Source: GCA-002726655 sp046582185 (GTDB taxonomy: Bacteria; Pseudomonadota; Gammaproteobacteria; Pseudomonadales; Azotimanducaceae). From it: a stretch of 64,000 bases of DNA. Every line of letters begins with the position of its first letter. The stretch's first letter is position 1. Positions 16,399 to 25,237 of this stretch are shown in pieces. Below the pieces are notes generated by a model, which made no database searches, had not been told where the DNA came from, and worked only from the letters and a program-made list of their open reading frames with translations. The stretch lies in the NCBI GenBank assembly GCA_046582185.1, contig JAYGEX010000043.1:1-64000 (forward strand), written 5' to 3'. The position numbers and the translations under genes are program-made.

Positions 16399-17217
16399 AT
16401 GAGCAATCGATTTGTTGATTCTGTTGTGACCACCGCAGACCCACCGCCGAGTGGGGTGCCGAACCCGATCCATGCTACAGATGGCGCAGATGCGGCTGGT
16501 TACGCGGGCGCATTAGTTGCGGGTGTGCGAACTTACGGTTGGCTGGTAGATACAGTCCTAAAAGCGCTTGGGGAAAATTGGCTTAACAATGGTTGGATTG
16601 ACTACAGCTTGCGCAGACCACTTTATGCCGGGGAAGTGCTGGAAATTGTTGTTGAGCATGTTGATGGGACTTGGTTGATTACTTGCAGTGCCGGAGATGA
16701 GAAAAGAACTGTGCTGGACGGCACAGCAGGTTTAGGCAACGCTCCCTGGTTAGGTGAACTTGAACCTCCGAAATCTACAGCACCATTAGATAAACGAGAA
16801 TCGTTGCCAGGTTATGATCTGGATAATGTTCCAATCAGGCAACCACTTAACCCGCTAAAAGTTTATGTATCAAGCGACACTGCAAAAAAGATGGTTGCAG
16901 AGGATCTTGGCCTCAACACCGCGCGGTATCTTGATTCGAAAACACCTGCGCCCATCCACCCGTATTTTTTGGCAGGCCGAATAGCGCCTCTGACGAGACA
17001 CAACTTTGTTTATGGGCCAACGATTCATGTGCGCAGCCAGATTCAGCATCGACGTGAAGCGCTAGCGGATCAGGAAATTACAGTGGGTGCGCAGATCGTT
17101 GACGCGTACGAGAAAAAAGACAACTGGTACCAGGTGTTAGACGGCACGGTGACCGACAGTGCGGGTGAGATAGCTTTGATTCGCCATCACACGATATTCC
17201 GCCCACGGGGTACATGA
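16399..17217 (+). CDS. MaoC-like double-hotdog protein
   Basis: A 272-residue protein that looks like two fused hotdog domains. Residues about 30-90 include 'GYAGALVAGVRTYGWLVD' and 'LRRPLYAGEVLEIVVEHVDG', where 'RPLYAGE.L' is the beta-strand turn typical of MaoC dehydratases. Residues about 150-270 repeat the theme ('AGRIAPLTRHNFVYGPTIHVRSQ', 'VGAQIVDAYEKKDNWYQVLDG'). MaoC-type proteins hydrate enoyl-CoA. I cannot place the catalytic Asp/His pair with certainty, so a non-catalytic role is possible. Start at ATG 16399, divergent from the symporter gene. Confidence 0.55.
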   Translation: MSNRFVDSVVTTADPPPSGVPNPIHATDGADAAGYAGALVAGVRTYGWLVDTVLKALGENWLNNGWIDYSLRRPLYAGEVLEIVVEHVDGTWLITCSAGDEKRTVLDGTAGLGNAPWLGELEPPKSTAPLDKRESLPGYDLDNVPIRQPLNPLKVYVSSDTAKKMVAEDLGLNTARYLDSKTPAPIHPYFLAGRIAPLTRHNFVYGPTIHVRSQIQHRREALADQEITVGAQIVDAYEKKDNWYQVLDGTVTDSAGEIALIRHHTIFRPRGT

Positions 17218-17325
17218 ACAAACGAGCATGGTCACTGACCGCTCATAGTTGCTGCTGAGTTTGGATAGTGCCGGGCAGTGTCGTGATTCGTGCAACGCTA
17301 GGGCTGCATCTATCGCAAACCCCGT

Positions 17326-17811
17326 TCACTCGTGGCGATGTCTTAGCAGGATTGCGGTAGCACAAAACCCAATTGCGGGTAACACAGCCAAACAAAGCCG
17401 CAAACCAATATCAGCCATCGCAGACAGTGGTTGATTCGGCACGTAACCTGAAAACTGCAGCGTTAGTGCCACGATTAAAACAATCACAGCCCCTGCAATT
17501 TTTTCAGTTAGATCCCAGAGTGCTGAATAAGTAGCGGCCCGTGGTTCGCCAAGACTTGACTCGTCTTCGTCAACCACGGTTGCGAGTAAAGTTGGCGCAA
17601 ACGGCCCTACACCTCCCGAGAAAAACCCCGCAATGGCGAGTACGATAAATGCCAGCGATGTGTTAGCCGAGTCCAGCATCAACAAAGGCAGGTAACTGAT
17701 TCCGGCACAGAACAGTGTTAGTCTCAGCAGTCAGCCGTGCTCTGTTGACTTGCCTAATCGCACCCAAACCGGCACGGACAGAATCATTGCACCGATGTAA
17801 CAGGCCGGTAG
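17326..17811 (-). pseudogene. GPH-family symporter, C-terminal remnant with a stop
   Basis: The minus strand reads through a symporter C-terminal half: 'FILPACYIGAMILSVPVWVR', then a TGA at 17731-17733, then 'LLRLTLFCAGISYLPLLML' and 'AATYSALWDLTEKIAGA'. The last box matches 'GTYFAILGLTEKLAIALG' of the intact symporter at 14791-16248, so it is a paralogue. The N-terminal half is missing: similarity ends exactly at the repeat that begins at 17812. Confidence 0.8.
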
Positions 17812-17831
17812 AATAAATGGGGTCAGAGTGA
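17812..17831. repeat. REP-like 20-mer, copy 1
   Basis: AATAAATGGGGTCAGAGTGA occurs here and at 18362-18381, exactly 550 bp apart. 'AATGGGGTCAGAGT' is a common core of REP sequences mobilised by RAYT (Y1) transposases in proteobacteria. This copy marks the truncation point of the symporter remnant. Between this copy and 18244 I see no gene. Confidence 0.6.
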
Positions 17832-18243
17832 AGCGCCAGAGTTGACTGACACCTTTCAGAGTATTTAGCTGACGTGATTCAGAGCAATTGTCTACTATTC
17901 ACCTTCCCAGTAAGCTGGAAAATATGAGCCCTTAGATTAGATTCAAGTGCTAGAGGTTGATAAATTGGCGAGACGTCCAAGATTTTAGCCAGGTAGCATC
18001 AATGCACAACTAGCAGACCTGTGTTGACGCAATGTCGGATTTTCGCGATAACATTTGCATCCAATGCCTCGTTCATTAGACTCCGGTACGCACTTTCCCG
18101 CGCCTTTTTATGGTGACCTAGAGCCAGGTAGTTGGCGTGAGGTGTCCACATTAGATCTGATCATTATTTCTAGCGACACCCGTCGTTCGCATCTATTCGT
18201 ACCCTATGCTGCCATTGCCTTTCGAGCATTTCCAGTTTAGTGT

Positions 18244-18361
18244 TTATTGCTAGAATCCATGGTGAGTTGCTGAAACTTGGCATTGAGATATCAGAGCGGT
18301 CAGTGTCTGGGATCATTAAGCGAAACAACCGGAAACCTCCATTTCAAACTTGGAAGACTTT
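18244..18361 (+). pseudogene. Integrase-core transposase, internal fragment
   Basis: About 39 codons read 'IARIHGELLKLGIEISERSV' followed by 'RKPPFQTWKTL'. This is the linker region between the helix-turn-helix and the DDE core of a transposase group ('RIHGELLKLG...', 'QTWRTFL' in intact members, from memory). Both ends are missing; the right end is cut precisely at the second REP-like 20-mer. Confidence 0.65.
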
Positions 18362-18381
18362 AATAAATGGGGTCAGAGTGA
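18362..18381. repeat. REP-like 20-mer, copy 2
   Basis: Identical to 17812-17831. Here it runs on into AGCTGACCC, so GGGTCA and TGACCC can form a small hairpin, as expected for a REP element. Confidence 0.6.
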
Positions 18382-18466
18382 GCTGACCCGAGTTTAACGG
18401 ACATCTAAATGGGGGACACTAATTCCGAGTCCGTCGGGCAGGTTCATTACTTGACCAGCAGCCACA

Positions 18467-18898
18467 CTAATCAATCTCATCGCTGCTCCATCCGTACCAA
18501 CGTTCCGGACGCAAGGTCATAAATCGTTGTGCAAGGTGGCCATCTCCTGCAACAACTTGCTCTGCCGCATCAAGGCCCCGGTAATGAGTGTGAAGCTTCA
18601 ATCGCCACTCTTTCGTGGCTGTATCTCCTAGTTCGCATGGACCTTCCGCAGTCACATGGAAAGGCCTGCCCTCACGCTTATCAATGCATAGAGCCGCCCG
18701 GCCTTTGCGTTCAATGTGCCGCATTTTTGCAGAATTTTTTCCGCCGATGATTTCAAATACTTCCCCTGTCCACAGATACCAGACCGGAACGGCATGGGGG
18801 CGGCCTTTTGCATCAACCGTCGCGAGGACAGCAGTATTGGGCAGGTAGAGGAACTCGTCCCTCTGAGTCGCGTTCACTATGAATTCTCCGGAGATCAT
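18467..18898 (-). CDS. Pyridoxamine-phosphate-oxidase-like (PPOX-class) flavin protein
   Basis: A 143-residue split-barrel protein: 'LPNTAVLATVDAKGRPHAVPVWYLWTG' (parts cited), 'KMRHIERKGRAALCID' and 'GRPFHVTAEGPCELGD' are the strand-and-loop boxes of PPOX-class flavin (FMN or F420) proteins. The reaction is unknown; relatives reduce small molecules or bind FMN. The start is uncertain: ATG 18898 gives the usual family length, while 18979 would add 27 residues without similarity. It is divergent from the ABC exporter genes. Confidence 0.75.
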   Translation of the reverse strand: MISGEFIVNATQRDEFLYLPNTAVLATVDAKGRPHAVPVWYLWTGEVFEIIGGKNSAKMRHIERKGRAALCIDKREGRPFHVTAEGPCELGDTATKEWRLKLHTHYRGLDAAEQVVAGDGHLAQRFMTLRPERWYGWSSDEID

Positions 18899-19079
18899 TC
18901 GCGTAGGAATAACTACTAAGAGTCTAACTGAATGTCCCTGAGTATCAATGGAAGGCCAACATTGATAATTCTCTGGCACTGCACCAATATTGCTGGAGCG
19001 ACTTTACAAGGACACTCATACCTTAGCGTGCGATAACTCTCGTTGTCCTGGTTGGTGAAGCTATGCCAATATAGAAGTC

Positions 19080-20060
19080 ATGGACCCTGCAATAAGTATT
19101 TCAGACTTAAGCAAGACCTATGAAGTACCTGTTCGCGAAGCGGGAATTGGTGCTGCGATAAGAAGTCTGTTCCATCGTGAAAATCGTTTAGTAGAAGCGG
19201 TTAAGCCTATTAGTTTCGATATCGCGCCTGGTGAGATCGTCGGCTTTCTTGGACCAAACGGTGCAGGTAAGACAACGACCATCAAGATGCTCTCTGGCCT
19301 GCTTCACCCAAGCTCGGGTCAGGTAGAAGTTCTCGGATTCAAGCCAGCAGAGCGGCGCCCCAATTTCCTCAGGCAAATAACCTTAGTCATGGGTCAGCGC
19401 AACCAACTACTCTGGGACATTCCCGCGATCGATTCATTCGAACGCAATCGTGTCATATACGACATTGATCAATCCCGTTACAACAATACACTAAAGGAAC
19501 TCACAGAGCTGTTAGGTCTTGAGGAACTGTTATACAAGCCAGTCCGAAATCTCTCGCTTGGGGAGCGAATGAAATGTGAAATCGCCGTCTCATTGTTACA
19601 CGAACCACAAATGTTATTTTTGGACGAACCTACCATTGGCCTGGATGTAACAATGCAACGTAAGTTGCGCTCGTTTATCGCTGAGTACAACCAGAAAACC
19701 GGCGCAACCGTACTCTTAACCTCTCATTACATGGCGGACGTTGAAGCACTCTGTAAACGTGTCATTGTTATTCATCATGGTTCCATTCTCTTTGATGGCG
19801 AATTGTCGCAACTGGTAGAGCAGTTCACTGCCTATAAGACGATTACGATCAAACTGGATAAGCCTGCTGAAAATTTAAGCAGTTACGGTGAAGTGATCAG
19901 CCAGACCCACGACAGCGCCAGCCTTCGCTTAAGCAAGGCCGACGCACCAGGGATCACCGCTAAACTATTGTCCAACTTCGCTATTACCGATCTCAGCGTT
20001 GAAGATCCTCCTATTGAAGAGATTATAGACCGTGTATTTAGCCAGGAAGGATTGCAGTGA
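19080..20060 (+). CDS. ABC-2 exporter, ATP-binding protein
   Basis: A 326-residue ATPase. Walker A is 'GPNGAGKTT' (about 58-66), the signature is the variant 'LSLGERMK' and Walker B is 'MLFLDEPT', followed by 'LTSHYMADVE'. The extended N-terminus ('LSKTYEVPVREAG...') and C-terminal regulatory part are typical of ATPases paired with DUF990-type permeases. It should power export by the two membrane proteins that follow. The next gene overlaps by 4 bp. Start at ATG 19080. Confidence 0.93.
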   Translation: MDPAISISDLSKTYEVPVREAGIGAAIRSLFHRENRLVEAVKPISFDIAPGEIVGFLGPNGAGKTTTIKMLSGLLHPSSGQVEVLGFKPAERRPNFLRQITLVMGQRNQLLWDIPAIDSFERNRVIYDIDQSRYNNTLKELTELLGLEELLYKPVRNLSLGERMKCEIAVSLLHEPQMLFLDEPTIGLDVTMQRKLRSFIAEYNQKTGATVLLTSHYMADVEALCKRVIVIHHGSILFDGELSQLVEQFTAYKTITIKLDKPAENLSSYGEVISQTHDSASLRLSKADAPGITAKLLSNFAITDLSVEDPPIEEIIDRVFSQEGLQ

Positions 20061-20860
20061 ATTACTTCTTGAATCTGTATAAAGCATTTTTACGAACTTC
20101 TATTCTGGACAGTATTCAATACCGCGCTTCAGGCATGATCTGGATGTTAGGTTCAATCCTGGAGCCTGTGATTTATCTTGTAGTCTGGTCAACCGTTGCC
20201 CGGTCTCGCGGCGGTGATGTTGGCGGCTACACCGCCGAAGAATTCGCGGCGTATTACATTATCCTGATGCTCGTGAACCACGTCACATTTACATGGATCA
20301 TGCAGACCTTCCAGTTCCGAATACAATTCGGCAGCCTGTCCTACGAGCTGCTACGTCCGGTTCATCCAATACACGCTGATATTTCCGACAATATAGCCTT
20401 CAAAACAGTTCAACTGATGATCATGCTACCGGCATTTTTTATTCTGATTCTGTTCTTCAAACCGACCTTCAACATCGAATATTCATCCCTGCTAATCGCT
20501 TTTCCGGTCATTATCCTAGCCTTTCTCATCCGCTTCTTCATGGAGTGGACGCTGGCCCTTGCAGCGTTCTGGACAACCCGAATCGTTGCAATTAATCAGG
20601 CCTATTTTTCAGTGATGATGTTTCTGTCAGGAAGAGTTGCACCCATTGCCCTGATGCCGATCTGGATTCAATCTATCGCTGAGTTTCTACCCTTCTATTA
20701 TGTCGTGGCATTTCCTGTTGAAATAATTACTGGAAAATTATCCAACCAACAGATAATAGAAGGAGTGACGACCCAGTTGATCTGGTTGATCGTCGTCTTG
20801 ACATTAATGCGTTTCACTTGGCGTCGTGCGGTACGGAACTTTGCCGCGGTGGGGAGCTAG
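20057..20860 (+). CDS. ABC-2 exporter permease, first subunit
   Basis: A 267-residue membrane protein with six predicted helices, of the ABC-2 DUF990 type ('DSIQYRASGMIWMLGSILEP', 'FAAYYIILMLVNHVTFTWI', 'GSLSYELLRPVHPIH'). The 'LS.ELLRP' box after helix 3 is characteristic of this family. It starts by GTG within the last codons of the ATPase gene (4-bp overlap), so translation is likely coupled. The exported substrate is unknown. Confidence 0.88.
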   Translation: MNYFLNLYKAFLRTSILDSIQYRASGMIWMLGSILEPVIYLVVWSTVARSRGGDVGGYTAEEFAAYYIILMLVNHVTFTWIMQTFQFRIQFGSLSYELLRPVHPIHADISDNIAFKTVQLMIMLPAFFILILFFKPTFNIEYSSLLIAFPVIILAFLIRFFMEWTLALAAFWTTRIVAINQAYFSVMMFLSGRVAPIALMPIWIQSIAEFLPFYYVVAFPVEIITGKLSNQQIIEGVTTQLIWLIVVLTLMRFTWRRAVRNFAAVGS

Positions 20861-20864
20861 CCTA

Positions 20865-21650
20865 ATGCGCATATTCAAACTGGCCTGGACATTTCTCCGA
20901 ATTGGCGCATTAAACGAAATGGCATATCGGGCGAATTTTTTTATACAAGTCTTCGAATCGATGCTTGGCCTGGCTACAGCATTGGGCGCTGTGTATATCA
21001 TTTTTGGGCAAACAGATTCCCTGGGCGGCTGGCATAGGGCGGAGCTCATCAGCTTGCTCGGTATTTACTTTGTCATCCTTGGCAGTATCAATCTGATGAT
21101 TTCGCCAAGTCTTGCAAAGTTTATGCAGGATATCGTAGACGGAAAGCTGGACTTCACTATCATCAAACCAAGAGACACTCAGTTGCTGGTCAGCATTCAG
21201 GAATTCCGCATATGGAAGGTGGTGGATATTGTTATGGGCCTTGTAGTTATGAGCTATGGCCTTGCGGAACGAACAAATACGGCAAGCCCGCTGGACGTGC
21301 TTATTTTCCTGGTGGCGATTGTTGCTGCCGCAATCATTATTTATAGCTTTTGGATAATACTGGCTACTTTTGCATTCTGGTTTATTCGCATAGAAAATAT
21401 CACGCAGATCTTCTGGGCAATGTATATTGCAGGACGGTGGCCAATCGGCATCTACCCATTCTGGCTGAAATGGATCCTTACCTTGCTGGTACCTATTGCC
21501 TTTGCCGTTACCGTGCCTGCAGAAGCACTTGCGGGGAAACTGGAACCACAAACGCTCGCAGCGTCTGTGGTGCTGGCCATTTTTTTGATGATAGCTTCCA
21601 GAAAGTTTTGGAAGTTCGGCATTAAATTTTATTCAGGAGCATCGGCATAG
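20865..21650 (+). CDS. ABC-2 exporter permease, second subunit
   Basis: A 261-residue membrane protein, homologous in layout to the preceding permease: 'NEMAYRANFFIQVFESMLGL', 'DIVDGKLDFTIIKPRDTQLL' and 'IYPFWLKWILTLLVPIAFAVTVPAEAL' (parts cited). The 'G.LDF.IIKP' box corresponds to 'LSYELLRP' in its partner. ATG 20865, 4 bp after the first permease stop, is chosen over an upstream in-frame start inside that gene. The three genes form a complete exporter. Confidence 0.88.
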   Translation: MRIFKLAWTFLRIGALNEMAYRANFFIQVFESMLGLATALGAVYIIFGQTDSLGGWHRAELISLLGIYFVILGSINLMISPSLAKFMQDIVDGKLDFTIIKPRDTQLLVSIQEFRIWKVVDIVMGLVVMSYGLAERTNTASPLDVLIFLVAIVAAAIIIYSFWIILATFAFWFIRIENITQIFWAMYIAGRWPIGIYPFWLKWILTLLVPIAFAVTVPAEALAGKLEPQTLAASVVLAIFLMIASRKFWKFGIKFYSGASA

Positions 21651-21744
21651 ACCACGCATTGCCGAATCAGGCTTTGGTGAATTTACTGCTTTATGAATTT
21701 CCATCGTAAACAAACTATCATGGCCCTAAGCAACGGGAACGCAC

Positions 21745-22131
21745 ATGAGTGAAGTAATCAAAGAAGATGCAATCAATGTATTGGGAGGTGCACTTGATCC
21801 TTGCAGCATACAACCAATCACCGGATTCTTTCGGGACGGATGCTGTAATACTTGTGCCGAAGACGTCGGCTCCCATACTGTGTGTATAGAAGTGACCCTC
21901 GAATTTCTTGAGTATTCTCGATTCGCTGGTAATGATCTATCGACGCCTATGCCGGATTTTTCCTTTCCCGGTCTTAAGCCGGGTGATCGATGGTGCCTCT
22001 GCGCATCCCGCTGGTTAGAGGCACATGAAAAAGGAATGGCACCCAAAATTTTCCTAAGAAATACACATATCAGGGCATTGGAAACGATTCCTTTGGATCT
22101 AATCGAAGAATATGCGGTCCAGATAAACTAA
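21745..22131 (+). CDS. DUF2237 family protein
   Basis: A 128-residue cytoplasmic protein that matches DUF2237 along its length: 'NVLGGALDPCSIQPITGFFRDGCCNT', 'GSHTVCIEVTLEFLEYS', 'GDRWCLCASRWLEAHEKGMAP' and 'PLDLIEEYAV' (parts cited). Cysteines in 'DPCS', 'CCNTC' and 'WCLCAS' are conserved in the family and could bind metal or be redox-active; function unknown. Start at ATG 21745. The SDR-fold gene follows after 25 bp, so they probably form one unit. Confidence 0.9.
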   Translation: MSEVIKEDAINVLGGALDPCSIQPITGFFRDGCCNTCAEDVGSHTVCIEVTLEFLEYSRFAGNDLSTPMPDFSFPGLKPGDRWCLCASRWLEAHEKGMAPKIFLRNTHIRALETIPLDLIEEYAVQIN

Positions 22132-22156
22132 GGGCTGTCACGAAGGAATAAGCAAA

Positions 22157-22837
22157 ATGCAGAGATTGGCGAACAAGAAAGTACTTGTTACTCAAAGTGA
22201 TGACTATATGGGCCCGGCAATTAGTGAACTCTTCATAGAAGAGGGGGCGCAGGTAACGGCCCTAAAAGGCGTCGTACCATTTGGTGACAAATTTACAGAT
22301 CATGTTGAAGACTGCGACGATATCGAGATATTGGTTGCAAACCTGGCCCACGATCCATGTAACAGTCCCGTAGCAGACATCAATGACGACAATTGGCAGG
22401 CGCTCTTCAATACCATGGTGCATCCATTGATGTGTCTGATCCGTCATTTCGCACCAAAAATGGCGAATCGTGGCCACGGTAAAATTGTTGTCATCACGAG
22501 TGCCGCGCCACTCAAAGGCATCCCAGGTTCAACTGCCTATTGCGCTGCTCGTGGCGCCCAGAATGCATTTGTCAGGGCGGCTGGACTGGAGTTCGCTGCA
22601 GCCAATGTGCAGATAAATGCGATTGCGCAAAACTATGTCAGTAATCCGGTTTACTACCCGGAAGAATTGGTTGCCTCAGAGAAATTCCAGAAACATCTGG
22701 CACGCAATGTACCCATCAAACGCGTGGCAACCGAGCGGGAACAGGCAGAACTTTCTCTATTTCTTAGCTCCAACAATAGCGATTTTATCGTTGGACAAAT
22801 CATTCCCTTTTCCGGTGGCTGGGTGACGACGACCTAG
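22157..22837 (+). CDS. Putative halohydrin dehalogenase (SDR fold)
   Basis: A 226-residue protein with an SDR-like fold. It lacks the TGxxxGxG dinucleotide motif: the first loop is instead 'T12-QSDD-Y17-M-G19', which fits T-x4-F/Y-x-G. The catalytic residues are S115, Y128 and R132, spaced S-x12-Y-x3-R, with Arg in place of the SDR lysine. These two motifs together define halohydrin dehalogenases (HheA-G), which turn vicinal halohydrins into epoxides without NAD(P). No other residues of the halide pocket can be checked by eye. Start at ATG 22157 after GAAGGA. It is probably co-transcribed with the DUF2237 gene. Confidence 0.78.
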   Translation: MQRLANKKVLVTQSDDYMGPAISELFIEEGAQVTALKGVVPFGDKFTDHVEDCDDIEILVANLAHDPCNSPVADINDDNWQALFNTMVHPLMCLIRHFAPKMANRGHGKIVVITSAAPLKGIPGSTAYCAARGAQNAFVRAAGLEFAAANVQINAIAQNYVSNPVYYPEELVASEKFQKHLARNVPIKRVATEREQAELSLFLSSNNSDFIVGQIIPFSGGWVTTT

Positions 22838-22910
22838 ATTTGCTCCTTACCTGACAGCAATCAATCAATATATAGTAAGTACTAACTTACCGTTTTAGCA
22901 GTTTAAGATA

Positions 22911-23580
22911 CTACTGTCTTGATATTCCTGCACGCATAGGCAGCACACGATCAACCCGCAGCCCGGCTTCCACACATTCAGATTTGATCTGTGAGAAGGC
23001 AATTGGAATACGATCCGTTGACTACTCGCCGCGCAATAGATTTTGCAAATGGAAGGTCACGGCATCAAGCGACAGCGAACAGAAGAATGAGATGATAAGA
23101 CGGTCGCTGGATATTCTGGAAAGCTCACGCAAGGCAGCCACTCTAATTTCAGATTGATTAAAATGATGGAACAGGTGGTTGCAAATCACTGCATAAAATT
23201 GTCCATCTGCCAAACCGGTGTCCAGGACATCAGCGACCTCGAAACTTACGCTGGCATCAAGCCCTTGCTCGATTGCATATTTCTTTGCTTCCTCCACCAT
23301 CGGCGGCGCCACATCAGCCTACGTTACATCGAAACCCAGGGCCAGTAAATCAGGAATCAGCCGCCCCGCTCCACAAGGTAAATCCAGGACCCTTCCGCCC
23401 TCGGCAATTCCCGACAGGGCCGCGGCTATACACCGGATCTCCCTGCGATGAGTGCTAGTTTCATTTTGGCGCCCGGCATATCTGGATGCCCTTTGCTCAT
23501 CAAAGTATCGGCTGGCGTAGCGCTGGTGGGAGTTTAGTTCCGAGTAAGCAGGCCTAATTCCGCGTGGAAAAGATAATAAT
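22911..23580 (-). pseudogene. Class I SAM methyltransferase with two in-frame TAG codons
   Basis: The minus strand reads as one methyltransferase frame: 'QRYASRYFDEQRASRYAGR', 'GGRVLDLPCGAGRLIPDL' (SAM-binding motif I), 'LALGFDVT' then TAG (23319-23321), 'ADVAPPMVEEAKKYA', 'VADVLDTGLADGQF', 'LLRGE' then TAG (23022-23024), 'STDRIPIAFSQIKSE' and the final TAG at 22911-22913. The reading frame is kept throughout, so only point changes separate it from an intact gene of about 215 codons. No start codon is evident at the 5' end. Confidence 0.75.
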
Positions 23581-23755
23581 TACATGCTTTGGCTAATGAT
23601 GCACGCCAGCGAGATGAGAGGTACTAAATCAGGAATATCTGATGAAAATTTATTGTTTAATGAATTTTTTTCACAGATGTTGTGCCAATTGAGAGTATTT
23701 ACCTTCCGTTTAGATATAAATAAAATGGTCAACTCTACCCTGTGCGAGATTCCCC

Positions 23756-25024
23756 ATGAGCGAAGCGATTACTACCGATGTAACAGAGATTCCTGACCCT
23801 TATTCGATTCCACTTGAAGATATCAACGTCGTTCAGCCACGTCTGTTCCAGAACGACGCGCATTGGACTTACTTCGAACGGCTGCGAAATGAAGACCCGG
23901 TTCATCTCAATGAGGATGAAGATTTTGGCCGATATTGGTCGGTAACAAAATTTAAGGACATTATGTATGTGGATTCCAATCACGACATATTTTCGTCCGA
24001 TGGCGGCATTACCCTTGGCCCACCTGCGAGCCAGATTCAGGCAGAAGGCAATAATTTCAATACCCAGATGTTTATCGCAATGGACCCGCCCAAACATGAC
24101 GTACAACGGGCAACCGTCGCACCGGTAGTGGCGCCAGCAAACCTTGCGGTGATGGAAAGTACGATTCGCGAGCGTGTTATCGATATTCTGGAATCGCTAC
24201 CCATTGGCGAGACATTCGACTGGGTTGACGCTGTATCAATAGAGCTGACTACACAAATGTTGGCTACCCTATTCGACTTCCCTTTTGAAGATAGAAGAAA
24301 ACTAACTCGTTGGTCAGATGTTGCCACCGCAGCACCAGGCGCAGGTATTATTGACTCCATCGAACAGCGCCGGGAAGAACTCATGGAATGCCTGGCCTAT
24401 TTTACCCGGCTCTGGAACGAGCGTGTAAATGCAGAGCCAGCCAATGACCTCATTTCAATGTTAGCGCATGGAAAAGATACGAGAAATATGCAGCCAATGG
24501 AGTTCCTGGGAAATCTTATACTACTGATTGTTGGCGGCAATGATACGACGCGAAACTCCATCACTGGCGGCGTACTCGCATTGAATGAGAACCCCGAGCA
24601 ATACCAAAAATTAAGAGATAACCCCGAGCTTATTGCCAGCATGGTGCCTGAAATAATTCGTTGGCAAACACCCCTAGCCTATATGCGCCGCACCGTATTG
24701 AAAGACACAGAACTCGGCGGCAAACAACTCAAGAAAGGCGATAAAGTGCTCATGTGGTATGTCTCTGGAAACAGGGACAGTGAAGTTATCGATAGAGCCG
24801 ATGAATTTATCATTGACCGCGCCAAAGCTCGCCATCATGTTGCCTTTGGTTTTGGCATACATCGTTGCATGGGTAATCGCCTTGCAGAGATGCAACTTAG
24901 AGTCGTGTGGGAAGAAATCATGAAGCGCTTCCGCAAAATCGAAGTTGTTGGTACGCCCGAGCGAACTTATTCAACCTTCGTTAAGGGATTTACGAAACTG
25001 CCCGTGAAACTTCACAAATGGTAG
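23756..25024 (+). CDS. CYP153-like cytochrome P450
   Basis: A 422-residue soluble P450. The I-helix oxygen-binding box is 'GGNDTTRNS', the K-helix has 'EIIRW', and the heme-binding loop is 'FGFGIHRCMGNRLAE' with C371 as the proximal ligand. 'GGNDTTRNS' and 'GFGIHRC.GNRLAE.QLR..WEEI' are typical of CYP153, bacterial terminal alkane hydroxylases. The usual ferredoxin and ferredoxin reductase partners are not adjacent. Start at ATG 23756; no strong ribosome site. A terminator-like hairpin follows at 25032. Confidence 0.88.
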   Translation: MSEAITTDVTEIPDPYSIPLEDINVVQPRLFQNDAHWTYFERLRNEDPVHLNEDEDFGRYWSVTKFKDIMYVDSNHDIFSSDGGITLGPPASQIQAEGNNFNTQMFIAMDPPKHDVQRATVAPVVAPANLAVMESTIRERVIDILESLPIGETFDWVDAVSIELTTQMLATLFDFPFEDRRKLTRWSDVATAAPGAGIIDSIEQRREELMECLAYFTRLWNERVNAEPANDLISMLAHGKDTRNMQPMEFLGNLILLIVGGNDTTRNSITGGVLALNENPEQYQKLRDNPELIASMVPEIIRWQTPLAYMRRTVLKDTELGGKQLKKGDKVLMWYVSGNRDSEVIDRADEFIIDRAKARHHVAFGFGIHRCMGNRLAEMQLRVVWEEIMKRFRKIEVVGTPERTYSTFVKGFTKLPVKLHKW

Positions 25025-25031
25025 TCTCAAA

Positions 25032-25058
25032 CGGCCGATAAGTCAGTCTTACCGGCCG
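25032..25058 (+). terminator. Hairpin after the P450 gene
   Basis: CGGCCG-A-TAAG pairs with CTTA-C-CGGCCG across a 5-nt loop (one mismatch), 8 bp after the P450 stop. The T-run behind it is short (CATTTCC), so termination may be weak. Confidence 0.45.
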
Positions 25059-25237
25059 CATTTCCTCGGCTTGCCGCCAGCGCATCGCCAACAATTTCGG
25101 TAGTGTTTACCACTGCCTATATTTCAAATAATTATGACCAGCGTTAGTTTAATAGCCAAATGGTTCTATCGCAGCAAGCCGAATTCTGTAAGATTGCCCG
25201 TCCCACAAAAAAATAATCCGTAAAGGATAGGGGATAT

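Noticed and set aside
18055..18240. A 61-codon frame before the transposase scrap
   Set aside because: No ribosome site, no family resemblance, in a region of gene debris.
25032..25058. An operator for the P450 gene
   Set aside because: The inverted repeat lies after the stop codon rather than before the gene, which fits a terminator better.
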